A stretch of 8,558 bases of DNA from positions 1 to 8,558 of the forward strand of contig DASROJ010000243.1 in assembly GCA_035646975.1 (NCBI GenBank). Direction: 5' to 3'. The notes beneath the pieces are model-generated. The model was not told the origin of the DNA. It was given only the letters and a program-made list of their open reading frames with translations, and searched no databases. This DNA comes from DASROJ01 sp035646975 (GTDB taxonomy: Bacteria; Acidobacteriota; Polarisedimenticolia; JACPZX01; DASXTC01). Shown piece after piece: positions 1 through 7,437 of this stretch. Position 1 is the stretch's first letter. Every line of letters begins with the position of its first letter. Made by a program: the position numbers and the translations under genes.

Positions 1-2027
1 GGGCAGGGGCGTCTGGCGCGAAGATCAGATGGGGTTCGCGCTCGGCCCGCTGGCAGGTCGTGACGCTGGCTGACACGACCACCGCCGATGAGATCGCGAA
101 CCGGCTGGCGTCGGACGCATCGGTGAAATCAGTCGAGCGCGACAACGACGCCGTGATTTCCGGTATGACCCCGAACGACCTGATGGTCGCCCAGTGGGGC
201 CTGAACAACGCGGGTCAGAGCGTCGGCGGCGCCGCCGGGGTGTACGACGCGGATATCGACGCACCGGAGGCCTGGGAGCTGTCGCGCGGCGACAGCTCGG
301 TGATGGTGGCCGTGCTGGACACGGGAGTGCGGGCGGATCATCCCGACCTGGGCGACAACCTGATCCGTGGATACGACTTCGTCAACGGCGATGATGACCC
401 CTCTGACGATTTCGGCGCGGGACACGGCACGCCGGTGGCCGGCATCATCGGCGCGGTGGGCGACAACGGCACCGGGATGACGGGAATCAACTGGAGTGTC
501 AGTCTTCTGCCCGTCAAGGTGTGCGACGCCGGCGGCAGGTGTCCCTATTCGTCGATCATCTCCGGGATAGAGTATGCGGTGGCTCATGGCGCAAAGGTGC
601 TCAACCTGAGCCTGTCCTGCGATGAGCACCAGGATCCGGCCACCGGATCCTGCGCGGCATCGCGACCGGGCGCCTGCCGGTCGGAGGCGCTGTTCGACGC
701 ACTCGATGCGGCGCGTGAGGCCGGCGTGCTCGCCGTCGTCGCGGCGGGAAACTGCGGGCAGGACATCGATGACGAGACGAAGGCCTATCCGTGCGCCTTC
801 GATCTCGACAACGTGCTTTGCGTGGGTGCAACCGATTCACGCGACGAGCTGGCATCGTTCAGCAACTATGGCCCGCGGCACGTCAGGCTCGCCGCGCCCG
901 GCTCGCGCGTTCTCTCCCTGGGAGCCGATGTGGATTCGACCCTGCTCTGGGATGGAACCTCCTTTTCCGCGCCGATGGCGGCGGGCGTTGCGGCGCTCCA
1001 GCTCGCGCGCAACAACACCCTTTCTGCTCGCGCGCTGGCGGCGCGCGTGTCGGCAGGTGACACGCTGGCCTCGCTCGACGGGCTGATCGGCGGGGCGAAA
1101 CGGCTCAATGCGAGAACGGCGGTCCAGGATCTCTTCCTCACGCCGAGATTGATCTCGAGGTCCGGCGGCGCAGGGTTGAATCTCACCGGAGATTTCGACG
1201 GTGACGGCCGGCTCGATGCCTGCGTGGCCGGAGTCTCCACGGGTCATCGTGTCGGGCTGGGCAGCGGCGCCGAGATCGGCGAGCTTCGTCTCTGGTCGGA
1301 CGATCCGGCATCCGGCGCCGAGCTGGTGGGCGACGTCGACGGCGACGGTCGTGACGACATCGTCCGGCAGGCCGGCTCGGGCATCAAGGTGATGCGCTCC
1401 ACCGGGATCGGATTCGCCCCCGCGAAAACCTGGACGACGTCGGCCTGGAAAGGATCCACCAACCTCGCGGACGTGGATGGCGATGGTCGTGATGACCTTG
1501 TGCGATCTCTGGGTGACAAGGGATTCTGGGTCTCGCTCTCCACAGGGGAAAGTTTTGCGCGGCCGACTCGATGGAGCCCGGTCGGTCCGGGCTCGGCGCG
1601 GGTCTTCGCCGATTTCAACGGCGATGGACGCTCGGACATGCTTCGTTCCGTTCGCGGCGTTTTCGAGGTGTCGCTCTCCACCGGTGTTTCGTTTTCCACC
1701 CCGGTAATCTGGGGTCCGGGCTCGGCCGGCTCGGGGATGCAGGCGGGCGATCTGGACGGCGACGGGCGCGCCGACCTGTTGCGGCAGGAGTCCGCCGGCG
1801 GGATGTGCTGGGAGGCGATGTTGTCCGACGGCGCGTCGCTGAGCTCGGCGCGGGCATGGGGATGTCCCGAGGGTTGCGCTGTCGTCAGGGGCGGCGCTCC
1901 GGTTCGTCGCCGGTGCCAGAGCGCGGCGGGAGGCTGGATGCTGGGAGACTTCAATGGCGACGGCCGCGCGGATCTCGTGGAAGTCGGCCTCGACTCAGGC
2001 TGGAAGACGATGCTTTCAAGCCACTGA
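1..2027 (+). CDS. Secreted S8 subtilisin-like serine protease with C-terminal FG-GAP/VCBS repeats (5'-partial)
   Basis: A secreted serine endopeptidase, incomplete at its 5' end. The first start codon in this frame is a GTG at position 60, but the frame stays open to the window edge. The residues before it (RWQVVTLADTTTADEIANRL) look like a subtilase propeptide, so the true start and signal peptide lie upstream. Counting from the GTG, the catalytic triad is Asp87 (VAVLDTGV), His122 (GHGTPVAG) and Ser301 (DGTSFSAPMAAG), with oxyanion Asn231 (AAGN). All are intact. The catalytic domain has eight cysteines between 155 and 254, enough for four disulfides. Six DxDGDGRxD calcium-binding FG-GAP/VCBS motifs follow, with first Asp at 378, 425, 471, 518, 564 and 630, probably a propeller for substrate or surface binding. 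The gene converges on the next one with 35 bp between the stop codons. The family is certain; the substrate is unknown. Confidence 0.93.
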   Translation, partial: AGASGAKIRWGSRSARWQVVTLADTTTADEIANRLASDASVKSVERDNDAVISGMTPNDLMVAQWGLNNAGQSVGGAAGVYDADIDAPEAWELSRGDSSVMVAVLDTGVRADHPDLGDNLIRGYDFVNGDDDPSDDFGAGHGTPVAGIIGAVGDNGTGMTGINWSVSLLPVKVCDAGGRCPYSSIISGIEYAVAHGAKVLNLSLSCDEHQDPATGSCAASRPGACRSEALFDALDAAREAGVLAVVAAGNCGQDIDDETKAYPCAFDLDNVLCVGATDSRDELASFSNYGPRHVRLAAPGSRVLSLGADVDSTLLWDGTSFSAPMAAGVAALQLARNNTLSARALAARVSAGDTLASLDGLIGGAKRLNARTAVQDLFLTPRLISRSGGAGLNLTGDFDGDGRLDACVAGVSTGHRVGLGSGAEIGELRLWSDDPASGAELVGDVDGDGRDDIVRQAGSGIKVMRSTGIGFAPAKTWTTSAWKGSTNLADVDGDGRDDLVRSLGDKGFWVSLSTGESFARPTRWSPVGPGSARVFADFNGDGRSDMLRSVRGVFEVSLSTGVSFSTPVIWGPGSAGSGMQAGDLDGDGRADLLRQESAGGMCWEAMLSDGASLSSARAWGCPEGCAVVRGGAPVRRRCQSAAGGWMLGDFNGDGRADLVEVGLDSGWKTMLSSH

Positions 2028-2062
2028 GACTTGCTCCGCCCCAGCCGGCTGTCTTCGTGTTC
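2028..2062. other. Convergent intergenic gap with a 10-bp palindrome
   Basis: This 35-bp gap separates the stop of the + strand protease from the stop of the - strand dehydrogenase. It contains the perfect palindrome CAGCCGGCTG at 2042-2051, which would leave almost no loop if folded. There is no T-run on either strand, so it is not a typical Rho-independent terminator. Transcripts from both sides probably run past each other here unless Rho or a non-canonical element stops them. Confidence 0.4.
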
Positions 2063-4804
2063 TCAAGGGCAGGCGCCCGGCGCCCCGTTGATCGCCGCAT
2101 CGACAGACCCGACCTGGCCCGGATCACCCGAGTTCCAGGTGCCGCTGGCCGCGCAGCTGTTGCCGCGCACGAGAAACCAGTACACCACCTCGGCCGGCGG
2201 ATTCGGGGCGCCGGCAAAGGAGGTTGCCGTGATTCGGCTTGCGACGCAGCTCTCCGTGCCGGTCACGATGCCACCGCCCGACGTCGAGGCCAGCTGGCCT
2301 TGCATGACATCGTAGGTCGAGGCGCCCTGGAGCGGGGACCAGGAGAGCCCGGTCGCATCCATGCTCGCGCTGGGGCTGCCGGAAGGAGGCGGCACGTTGT
2401 CGAGAACGCCGTCGCAGTCGCTGTCGACTCCATCGCAGGCTGTCTCGCTCGACTGGCAGACCGCGAAGTTCGCGTGAAAGGTCCTCGGAGTGCTGTCTTC
2501 CACGAACGAGCGGCTGGCCGGACCACCGTCGTTCCACGAGGTGAAGTAGTACCTCGATCCGCCCAGAGTCTGTGGCGACAACGCGATGAGGGAGTTGAGC
2601 GAGCCGACGATGGCGCCATGGGTGAACGGGGTGACGCCTTCCAGGCCCGAGACTGAAATCGTCGCGCCCGCTGGTGTGGATTCGTATGTGTTGAACACCG
2701 CTTCCGGTGCGATCGTGACACTCTTCGTGCCGGTCAATCCGCCCGAGTCGGTCACCCTCAACGTGAACTCCAGCTCGGAGTAATAGGTGTGGTCCGGCGC
2801 GGTGAAGGTGCCATTCTGGACGCCGTCGAAGTCCTGTATCACGTGCTGGTGGCAGGTGCCGGGACCGTCGACGCAGTGGTGCAGGATCACCTGCCAGTGC
2901 ATCGAAGCCGGTCCCAGGGCGCCGTCGTCCACGTCGGAGCCCTGCCCGGCGAAGTTGATCGCGTCGCCCACCCGCCAGGTGCTGCTCGACAGCGGCGCCT
3001 GGATGCTGGCCGTGGGCGTCGAGTTGCCCGGCGAGAGGGTCACCGTCGTCGTGGTCGATGCGTTGTCGTCGTCCGTGACACGCAACCCCGCCGTGACGGT
3101 GCCCGCGCTCGTGTACTGGTGCGTTGCCTGCGGCAGAAAGGCGTCGTCATACTGCCCGTCTCCATCGAGATCCCACGCGTAGAACAGCGTCGTGCCGGGG
3201 TCCGGGTCGGTCGAGCTGCTCCCGTCGAACTGAACCGTGAGAGGCAGCGGGCCGTTCGTCGGAGAGGCCTGGATCCTGGCCGTCGGGGGATTGTTGCCGA
3301 CGTTGTAGATGATGCGGCGGATCATCCCGTCGTCGAGATCCACGAGGAAGAGATCTCCCCCGGGCCCGACCTCCAGGTCGACCGGATCGGGATCGCCGAG
3401 CTGCTGCAGGTCGCTGCTTCCGTTCATGAAGGTGGCGCGATTGGCCACGACGGGATCTCCCGAGCCGGGTGCGGGCGTCGTCATCACCCAGACGCAATTG
3501 CGGCTGTAGTCGGCAAAGAACAGGGCGCCGTTGTAGGCCGCCGGGTAGTCGCCCCCCGGGTAGAAGGCCAGACCCGTGATGGCCGAGCCGACCGTCGAGG
3601 CGCAGGTGTCTCCGCTGTAGAGCGGGTCACCGTGGTGGAACTGATAGTAGGCCGCGGTGGTGGCGCTGGTGGAGAGGCTGGTGCACAGGTTCAGGTTGTC
3701 CGGCGGGTCGCCGTTGTAGCCGAACAGTCGATCCGGCCCTTCGAGGCATGGCCAGCCGAAGTTCTCCACCACGCCATCGTCGGGATTGAGCAGCCGATCG
3801 ATTTCCTCCCAGTGGTACAGCCCGACATCTCCGATCCAGATCTCGCTGGTGCCCGCGCGGGGCGTGATGCGGAACGGGTTACGCAGTCCGTAGGCGATGA
3901 TCGCGTCATCGGAGTTCGTCGTGCCGCCGATCAGCGGGTTGGTTGGCCATGGGGCGCCCGTCAGAGGATCGAGACGCAGGATGGAGCCATCGAGTGACTT
4001 CTGGCTGCTGGCGTTCCTGACACTCTGCGCGCGCAGCGCGCCGCCCGCGGCATCGGGCTTCGTGGTTGGAGTGCCGACTTGCGTGTTGAGATCGCCGCAC
4101 GCGTTGGCGGGCGTGGGAAGCGGGACGTTGGGTCTCGTGCCCCCGAACTGTCCCCAGTCCTCGTAGTCGAAATTCGCGCCGTCGCCCGCGCTCATATAGA
4201 GCGCGCCCTCCGGTCCGAACACTATCGAGCCTATCGAGTGGGTCGGGAACTGCTGGCACCAATGATTCTCCAGCAGGACCTGCTCGCCGCCGTCCAGCGT
4301 GTTGTCCGGGTTCACCTTGAGCCGTGACAGGCGCGCGTTGACGACGCACCCATCCGCCATCGCCCCGGGCCCGATGAAGTTCCCTGAGGCATCCTTGTCG
4401 GGGCATGTGTCGCCGTAGCGCGGCGCGGGATGGGCCGGGTCGAGCGGGTTGAAATCATACGTGTACAACACATAGATGTAGGGCGTCCTGGGGAAGTCGG
4501 GGTGGATGGCGAACCCGAGAAGCCCTCGGTCCCAGTAGTTGTGCACGTTCTGACGCAGGTCGGCGACGATGGTCGGTGTCGTATCGGAGAGGTTGTCGAA
4601 CACCTTGATGATCCCGCTTTTTTCGGTGACGAAGACCCGTCCGTCGGGCGAGAAGCGTACGGCCGTGGGATCGGTGAGTCCTTGAAAGGCGATCACCTCC
4701 TGGAAGCCCGGGGGCAGCGCGAGCGCCGCACCGGTGGCCGCCAGCATCGCACCAAGGCCGGTCGCGATGAACGCCAGGAACCGAAAACCGCGGGAGAAGA
4801 TCAA
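2063..4804 (-). CDS. Secreted glucose/sorbosone dehydrogenase-like (PQQ-type) beta-propeller with PKD, Ig-like, MopE-type and Fn3-like modules
   Basis: A 913-residue exported protein, likely a PQQ-dependent sugar or aldose dehydrogenase or a related sugar-binding propeller. Residues 1-29 form a signal peptide (basic start, hydrophobic stretch, cleavage near ALA/LPPG). The GSDH propeller covers about 32-500: RGLLGFAIHPDF at 93-104, THSIGSIVFGPEG around His189 (the expected catalytic base), YGLRNPFRI at 305-313 and DVGLYHWEEID at 326-336. A PKD domain follows at about 506-592, an Ig-like domain at about 597-699, a PEGA/InlB-repeat-like segment at about 705-782, a MopE-type motif (CDGVDSDCDGVLD) at 790-802, and a cysteine-containing Fn3-like tail. 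The start is TTG at 4804: an in-frame TAA lies at 4817-4819, an AAAGGAA ribosome site sits 8 nt upstream, and later starts would lose the signal peptide. It is separated from the pilin block by 200 bp. The propeller family is clear; the substrate and actual PQQ use are inferred. Confidence 0.92.
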   Translation of the reverse strand: MIFSRGFRFLAFIATGLGAMLAATGAALALPPGFQEVIAFQGLTDPTAVRFSPDGRVFVTEKSGIIKVFDNLSDTTPTIVADLRQNVHNYWDRGLLGFAIHPDFPRTPYIYVLYTYDFNPLDPAHPAPRYGDTCPDKDASGNFIGPGAMADGCVVNARLSRLKVNPDNTLDGGEQVLLENHWCQQFPTHSIGSIVFGPEGALYMSAGDGANFDYEDWGQFGGTRPNVPLPTPANACGDLNTQVGTPTTKPDAAGGALRAQSVRNASSQKSLDGSILRLDPLTGAPWPTNPLIGGTTNSDDAIIAYGLRNPFRITPRAGTSEIWIGDVGLYHWEEIDRLLNPDDGVVENFGWPCLEGPDRLFGYNGDPPDNLNLCTSLSTSATTAAYYQFHHGDPLYSGDTCASTVGSAITGLAFYPGGDYPAAYNGALFFADYSRNCVWVMTTPAPGSGDPVVANRATFMNGSSDLQQLGDPDPVDLEVGPGGDLFLVDLDDGMIRRIIYNVGNNPPTARIQASPTNGPLPLTVQFDGSSSTDPDPGTTLFYAWDLDGDGQYDDAFLPQATHQYTSAGTVTAGLRVTDDDNASTTTTVTLSPGNSTPTASIQAPLSSSTWRVGDAINFAGQGSDVDDGALGPASMHWQVILHHCVDGPGTCHQHVIQDFDGVQNGTFTAPDHTYYSELEFTLRVTDSGGLTGTKSVTIAPEAVFNTYESTPAGATISVSGLEGVTPFTHGAIVGSLNSLIALSPQTLGGSRYYFTSWNDGGPASRSFVEDSTPRTFHANFAVCQSSETACDGVDSDCDGVLDNVPPPSGSPSASMDATGLSWSPLQGASTYDVMQGQLASTSGGGIVTGTESCVASRITATSFAGAPNPPAEVVYWFLVRGNSCAASGTWNSGDPGQVGSVDAAINGAPGACP

Positions 4805-4819
4805 GAGCCTGTTCCTTTA
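4802..4819 (-). promoter_or_regulatory. Ribosome binding site and TTG start of the dehydrogenase, bounded by an in-frame stop
   Basis: On the - strand AAAGGAA (4818-4812) precedes the TTG codon (4804-4802). The AGGA core is 8 nt from the start. An in-frame TAA at 4819-4817 overlaps the beginning of the ribosome site, so translation in this frame cannot begin any further upstream. The next in-frame ATG is at residue 20, inside the hydrophobic core of the signal peptide. Together these fix the rare TTG start. Confidence 0.8.
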
Positions 4820-5004
4820 TCGAGTCTTCGCGAGGTATTCACGGCGCTCATCCAGTTCGGAGTGGATGCTCGTTCCAGTGTCATTCTGAATCGTATTTGA
4901 GCCCAAGAGTCGTCGCTGTCGGGTGGTTACTGGGAATTGCGGGGGGGGATCTTCCCGCCTTGCGACAGCCGGCTGCGCGGCGCATTGAATGGATGGATCA
5001 ACTG
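4805..5004. other. 200-bp intergenic region between pilX-type gene and dehydrogenase gene
   Basis: This is the longest non-coding stretch in the window. Thirty nt beyond the pilX-type stop it holds a second copy of the palindrome CAGCCGGCTG (4966-4975), extended on the - strand to CAGCCGGCTGTC. It also has an uninterrupted run of eight G (4941-4948; C on the - strand). I found no convincing -35/-10 pair for the dehydrogenase and no stem followed by a T-run. The size of the gap suggests the dehydrogenase has its own promoter, but that is not shown. A short - strand frame (4817-5071) crosses the gap; it has no recognisable product. Confidence 0.5.
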
Positions 5005-7437
5005 TCAGGGGTGCGAGGTCTGCAGATACAGAAGGTAGGTCCTCGGCATCGCGATTTCCGGAGGCGGCCATTCTCCGGTGCTCAGCCTCTCGTCGAAGTA
5101 GATCCAGGGAGTCTCGGCCCCCAGGTTGACCTGTGTCACCGATCGGCCGGCCACGAGGCTGCCGTAGGTGACCGCGTTGCCCTCCGCAACGATGTTCCCC
5201 GAGTTGAAGAGCACGCCGAAAAGGTTCACCGGCGTGAGGACGGGGGTCCCCTTCGTATCACGCTGCATCGTGGTGGAACGGGTGTAAGTCTCTCCGTCGG
5301 GGGAGGTCGCGCTGCCGATCTGACTTGCCACCGACCTCTTGCGCATGTCATCGGAGCTCGTGCCCGAGCCGATGCTGGTCGCGTAGGCCAGGTTGACAAA
5401 GGTCTCCGCCGGCTCCGCCACAAAATCATGATCGGTGTCGTCGAACGGCTCTCCCGGGGGAAGCAGCACACGATCGACGCCACGCACCGACGTGGCCTGG
5501 AACGAGACGGCGTTGAGGTAGATGAGGCCCGCCGTGCTCCAGTCGCCTCCCGAGATGACCACGGGCGGCGTGAGGTTGCCTGCGCCGGGGCGGGCGCCGT
5601 CGGCGGTGTCGAAGAAGAACACCCCCGAACGACCATGGGTCCAGTCCCGGACCGAGCGCGCCGGGCCGGCACCCCGCTCGCGGAACAGCCCGGTGGCCGG
5701 ATCGTAGGCGAAGTAGTGCAGATAGCGATCGCCCGGCATGATCGACTGCGCGATCCCCTTCCACACATCGTAATTGAAGGTGGGGCAGGTCATTCCCGCG
5801 ACGCGCTGAAACAGGTTGCTGTGGTCTCGATCGATCGCGATCGATCGACTGTAGGGGAGCGGTTGATCCGGATACCCCTGCCATCCGGTGAGCTGACCCC
5901 CGGCCACCACCTTCAGCCAGGGGTCCTCGATCGAGTCGTCCGGGTCGTTGAGCCAGTCGCCGAGATCACCGCTGGTCGCGCTGCCCCCGATATGTCTGCT
6001 GAACGACGCGTAGGGGAAACCGCTGGCGACAAAGGCGTCGAGCCGGTCGAGCTGATCGGCGAGCATGATGTTGCCCACCGCCTGCACGCGCCCCCATCGG
6101 GCCCGCAGTGGGCCCGGCGCGGTGATGTCGCCGCAGGCTTCCAGCGGCCCGCGCGGGGCATTGGTCGGGATCTCGGCCAGCCCCATCCGGACGACCGCCC
6201 GCCCGACGGGCTGTGCCCCGACGGGGACCACCGGCACCGGGCCCGTCAGGTCGACAACGCGGTGCTTCGCGGCGGTCACCTTCACCGTCGCGATGCCAAG
6301 CCGGTTCGCCGCGAAGCCGGCCCCCGGGGAACCCGACGGGCCAGCCTGTGGGGCATAGATCTCGATTTTTTCGATGCGTCCGGTGGATTCCTGGTCGGTG
6401 AAGAGCGACGCGTTGATTTCGTCGAGGAGGTCGACGACTCCAGGTTGATCCTGAAGCACGATGTCGGGGCCATCCTCGGTTCCCATGAACGACAGCACGG
6501 CGCCGTGTCGGTACGGCTTGCCGAAAAGATCGAGATGCGGCCAGCCGGAGACCTGCTCGCGTCCCTGACGGTACCACTCGAGACCCGCGCTGCCGTCGGC
6601 CGGCGTCGGCGGCGTGGACGGATCGCCATCGTCGATCAGTCGACGCGTGCGATCGAAGAGAACCGGATTGCGCAAATCGAAACGGGACAGCAGCGCATGC
6701 CTCACGGTGGCGTTGCTGGAGGGATCGCCGGACACAGGCTGGTCGAACCAGCTTTTCACGAGCCACGCGCCGGTCTCCGCGACATTGAGCAGTTGATCGC
6801 GGTCGCGACCTTTTGCGGCGATCCTGTTCTCGTTGGCGGCGATCTGCAGGCAAACGGTTCCGAGGATTCCAAGAACCGCGGAGACCAGGACGACCATCAG
6901 CAGCGCTGAACCATGCTGGCCCGGATCCGCCGGCGGGACGCCGCAAGGCGGGTCCTGTGCGCCGGCTCCCGCGGTCACCGCCTCGATCCCTGGTTCGGCG
7001 GCGTTTGCCGGAGGGTTCCCGGCACGTGGGCCTGGACGCAGTCGCCGGATCAGTCCACCGGTCATCCTGCGCAGCTCGAGTATTCTTCTCTCGTAGTCCC
7101 GGATCTGATCGGGTGAGAGGTAACCCAGCTCCCTGCAGAGCAGGAGGTGGGTTTCGAGCTCCGAGAGCTCAGACAGACCCTCGTGCAGGCACCGGATGAA
7201 CTCGGTGGCGGAGCCGGAGGCTTGACCTCGAGCCACGGCCACCGGCATGCGCGAGGAGGATTCGATCAGGCGGCGGGTGAGCGCGCGACACTCTGTTCCA
7301 TCCAGACGTCTGGTCATCTGAAAGATGTCCAGCGCGAGGTCGAAGCTCTCGATCCAGACTCTCAGGTTCCGGTACGCCGGCTTCGCGCTCTCCGGCGTCC
7401 TGTCCCGCTGGCCTGCTTCCGCTTTTTTCTCGTCCAT
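5005..7437 (-). CDS. Fusion of S23/four-helix-bundle domain with long PilX-type minor pilin
   Basis: An 810-residue protein with two unrelated parts. Residues 22-133 match the four helix bundle/S23 (23S rRNA intervening-sequence) family: YRNLRVWIESFDLALDI, TEFIRCLHEGLSELSELET, LLLCRELGYLSPDQI. A Pro/Gly/Ala linker (134-175) leads to a PilX/GspK-like prepilin segment: QHG/SALLMVVLVSAVLGILG at about 174-193, then ENRIAAKGRDRDQLLNVAETG, as in PilX_N. The rest (about 225-810) is a large exported region ending in the PPPEIAMPRTY type of C-terminus seen in long PilX-like proteins. If prepilin peptidase cuts after Gly176, a 634-residue pseudopilin and a separate cytoplasmic bundle result. There is no Glu at +5, as is common for PilX/GspK types. 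The ATG start at 7437 has a modest GGGAAGAG site 6 nt away. It lies 61 bp after the fimT-like gene on the same strand. Likely role: type IV pilus priming or DNA uptake. The pilin half is certain, the bundle half strong; whether both are made as one chain is open. Confidence 0.9.
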   Translation of the reverse strand: MDEKKAEAGQRDRTPESAKPAYRNLRVWIESFDLALDIFQMTRRLDGTECRALTRRLIESSSRMPVAVARGQASGSATEFIRCLHEGLSELSELETHLLLCRELGYLSPDQIRDYERRILELRRMTGGLIRRLRPGPRAGNPPANAAEPGIEAVTAGAGAQDPPCGVPPADPGQHGSALLMVVLVSAVLGILGTVCLQIAANENRIAAKGRDRDQLLNVAETGAWLVKSWFDQPVSGDPSSNATVRHALLSRFDLRNPVLFDRTRRLIDDGDPSTPPTPADGSAGLEWYRQGREQVSGWPHLDLFGKPYRHGAVLSFMGTEDGPDIVLQDQPGVVDLLDEINASLFTDQESTGRIEKIEIYAPQAGPSGSPGAGFAANRLGIATVKVTAAKHRVVDLTGPVPVVPVGAQPVGRAVVRMGLAEIPTNAPRGPLEACGDITAPGPLRARWGRVQAVGNIMLADQLDRLDAFVASGFPYASFSRHIGGSATSGDLGDWLNDPDDSIEDPWLKVVAGGQLTGWQGYPDQPLPYSRSIAIDRDHSNLFQRVAGMTCPTFNYDVWKGIAQSIMPGDRYLHYFAYDPATGLFRERGAGPARSVRDWTHGRSGVFFFDTADGARPGAGNLTPPVVISGGDWSTAGLIYLNAVSFQATSVRGVDRVLLPPGEPFDDTDHDFVAEPAETFVNLAYATSIGSGTSSDDMRKRSVASQIGSATSPDGETYTRSTTMQRDTKGTPVLTPVNLFGVLFNSGNIVAEGNAVTYGSLVAGRSVTQVNLGAETPWIYFDERLSTGEWPPPEIAMPRTYLLYLQTSHP
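5827..5848. repeat. 22-bp perfect palindrome of GATC/CGAT units inside the pilX-type gene
   Basis: A perfect inverted repeat without spacer, centred between 5837 and 5838. Each arm consists of overlapping TCGATCGATCG units. On the - strand it spans the codons for Arg-Ser-Ile-Ala-Ile-Asp-Arg (about residues 530-537 of the pilX-type protein), so it lies entirely in coding sequence. It contains several GATC and ATCGAT sites. No function is apparent from position alone. Confidence 0.6.
6976..6991 (-). promoter_or_regulatory. Possible internal ribosome binding site and GTG start for the pilX part alone
   Basis: On the - strand AGGGA (6991-6987) is followed after 8 nt by an in-frame GTG (6978-6976), codon 154 of the fusion gene. 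Initiation here would give a pilX-type protein with a 23-residue leader ending QHG, a normal length for a prepilin leader, without the four-helix bundle. This is suggestive only; a purine-rich run in a GC-rich linker can arise by chance. Confidence 0.35.

Noticed and set aside
1571..2656. A 361-codon + strand frame spanning the convergent junction
   Set aside because: It overlaps the protease repeats in another frame and runs antisense into the dehydrogenase end. It has no domain, and its Arg content is very high.
2789..3997. A 402-codon open frame on the + strand
   Set aside because: Antisense to the dehydrogenase, with an Arg/Val-rich composition and no motifs. It is a shadow of the real gene.
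4817..5071. Small - strand frame of 84 codons bridging the pilX-type end and the intergenic region
   Set aside because: Its first third is an out-of-frame reading of the pilX-type C-terminus. There is no family resemblance and no ribosome site that I would trust. The last dozen residues look protein-like, but that is not enough.
4897..6909. A 670-codon open frame on the + strand
   Set aside because: It lies entirely antisense to the pilX-type gene, has no recognisable domain and an Arg/His/Gly-rich composition typical of reverse-complement frames in GC-rich DNA. The opposite strand has clear families and ribosome sites.
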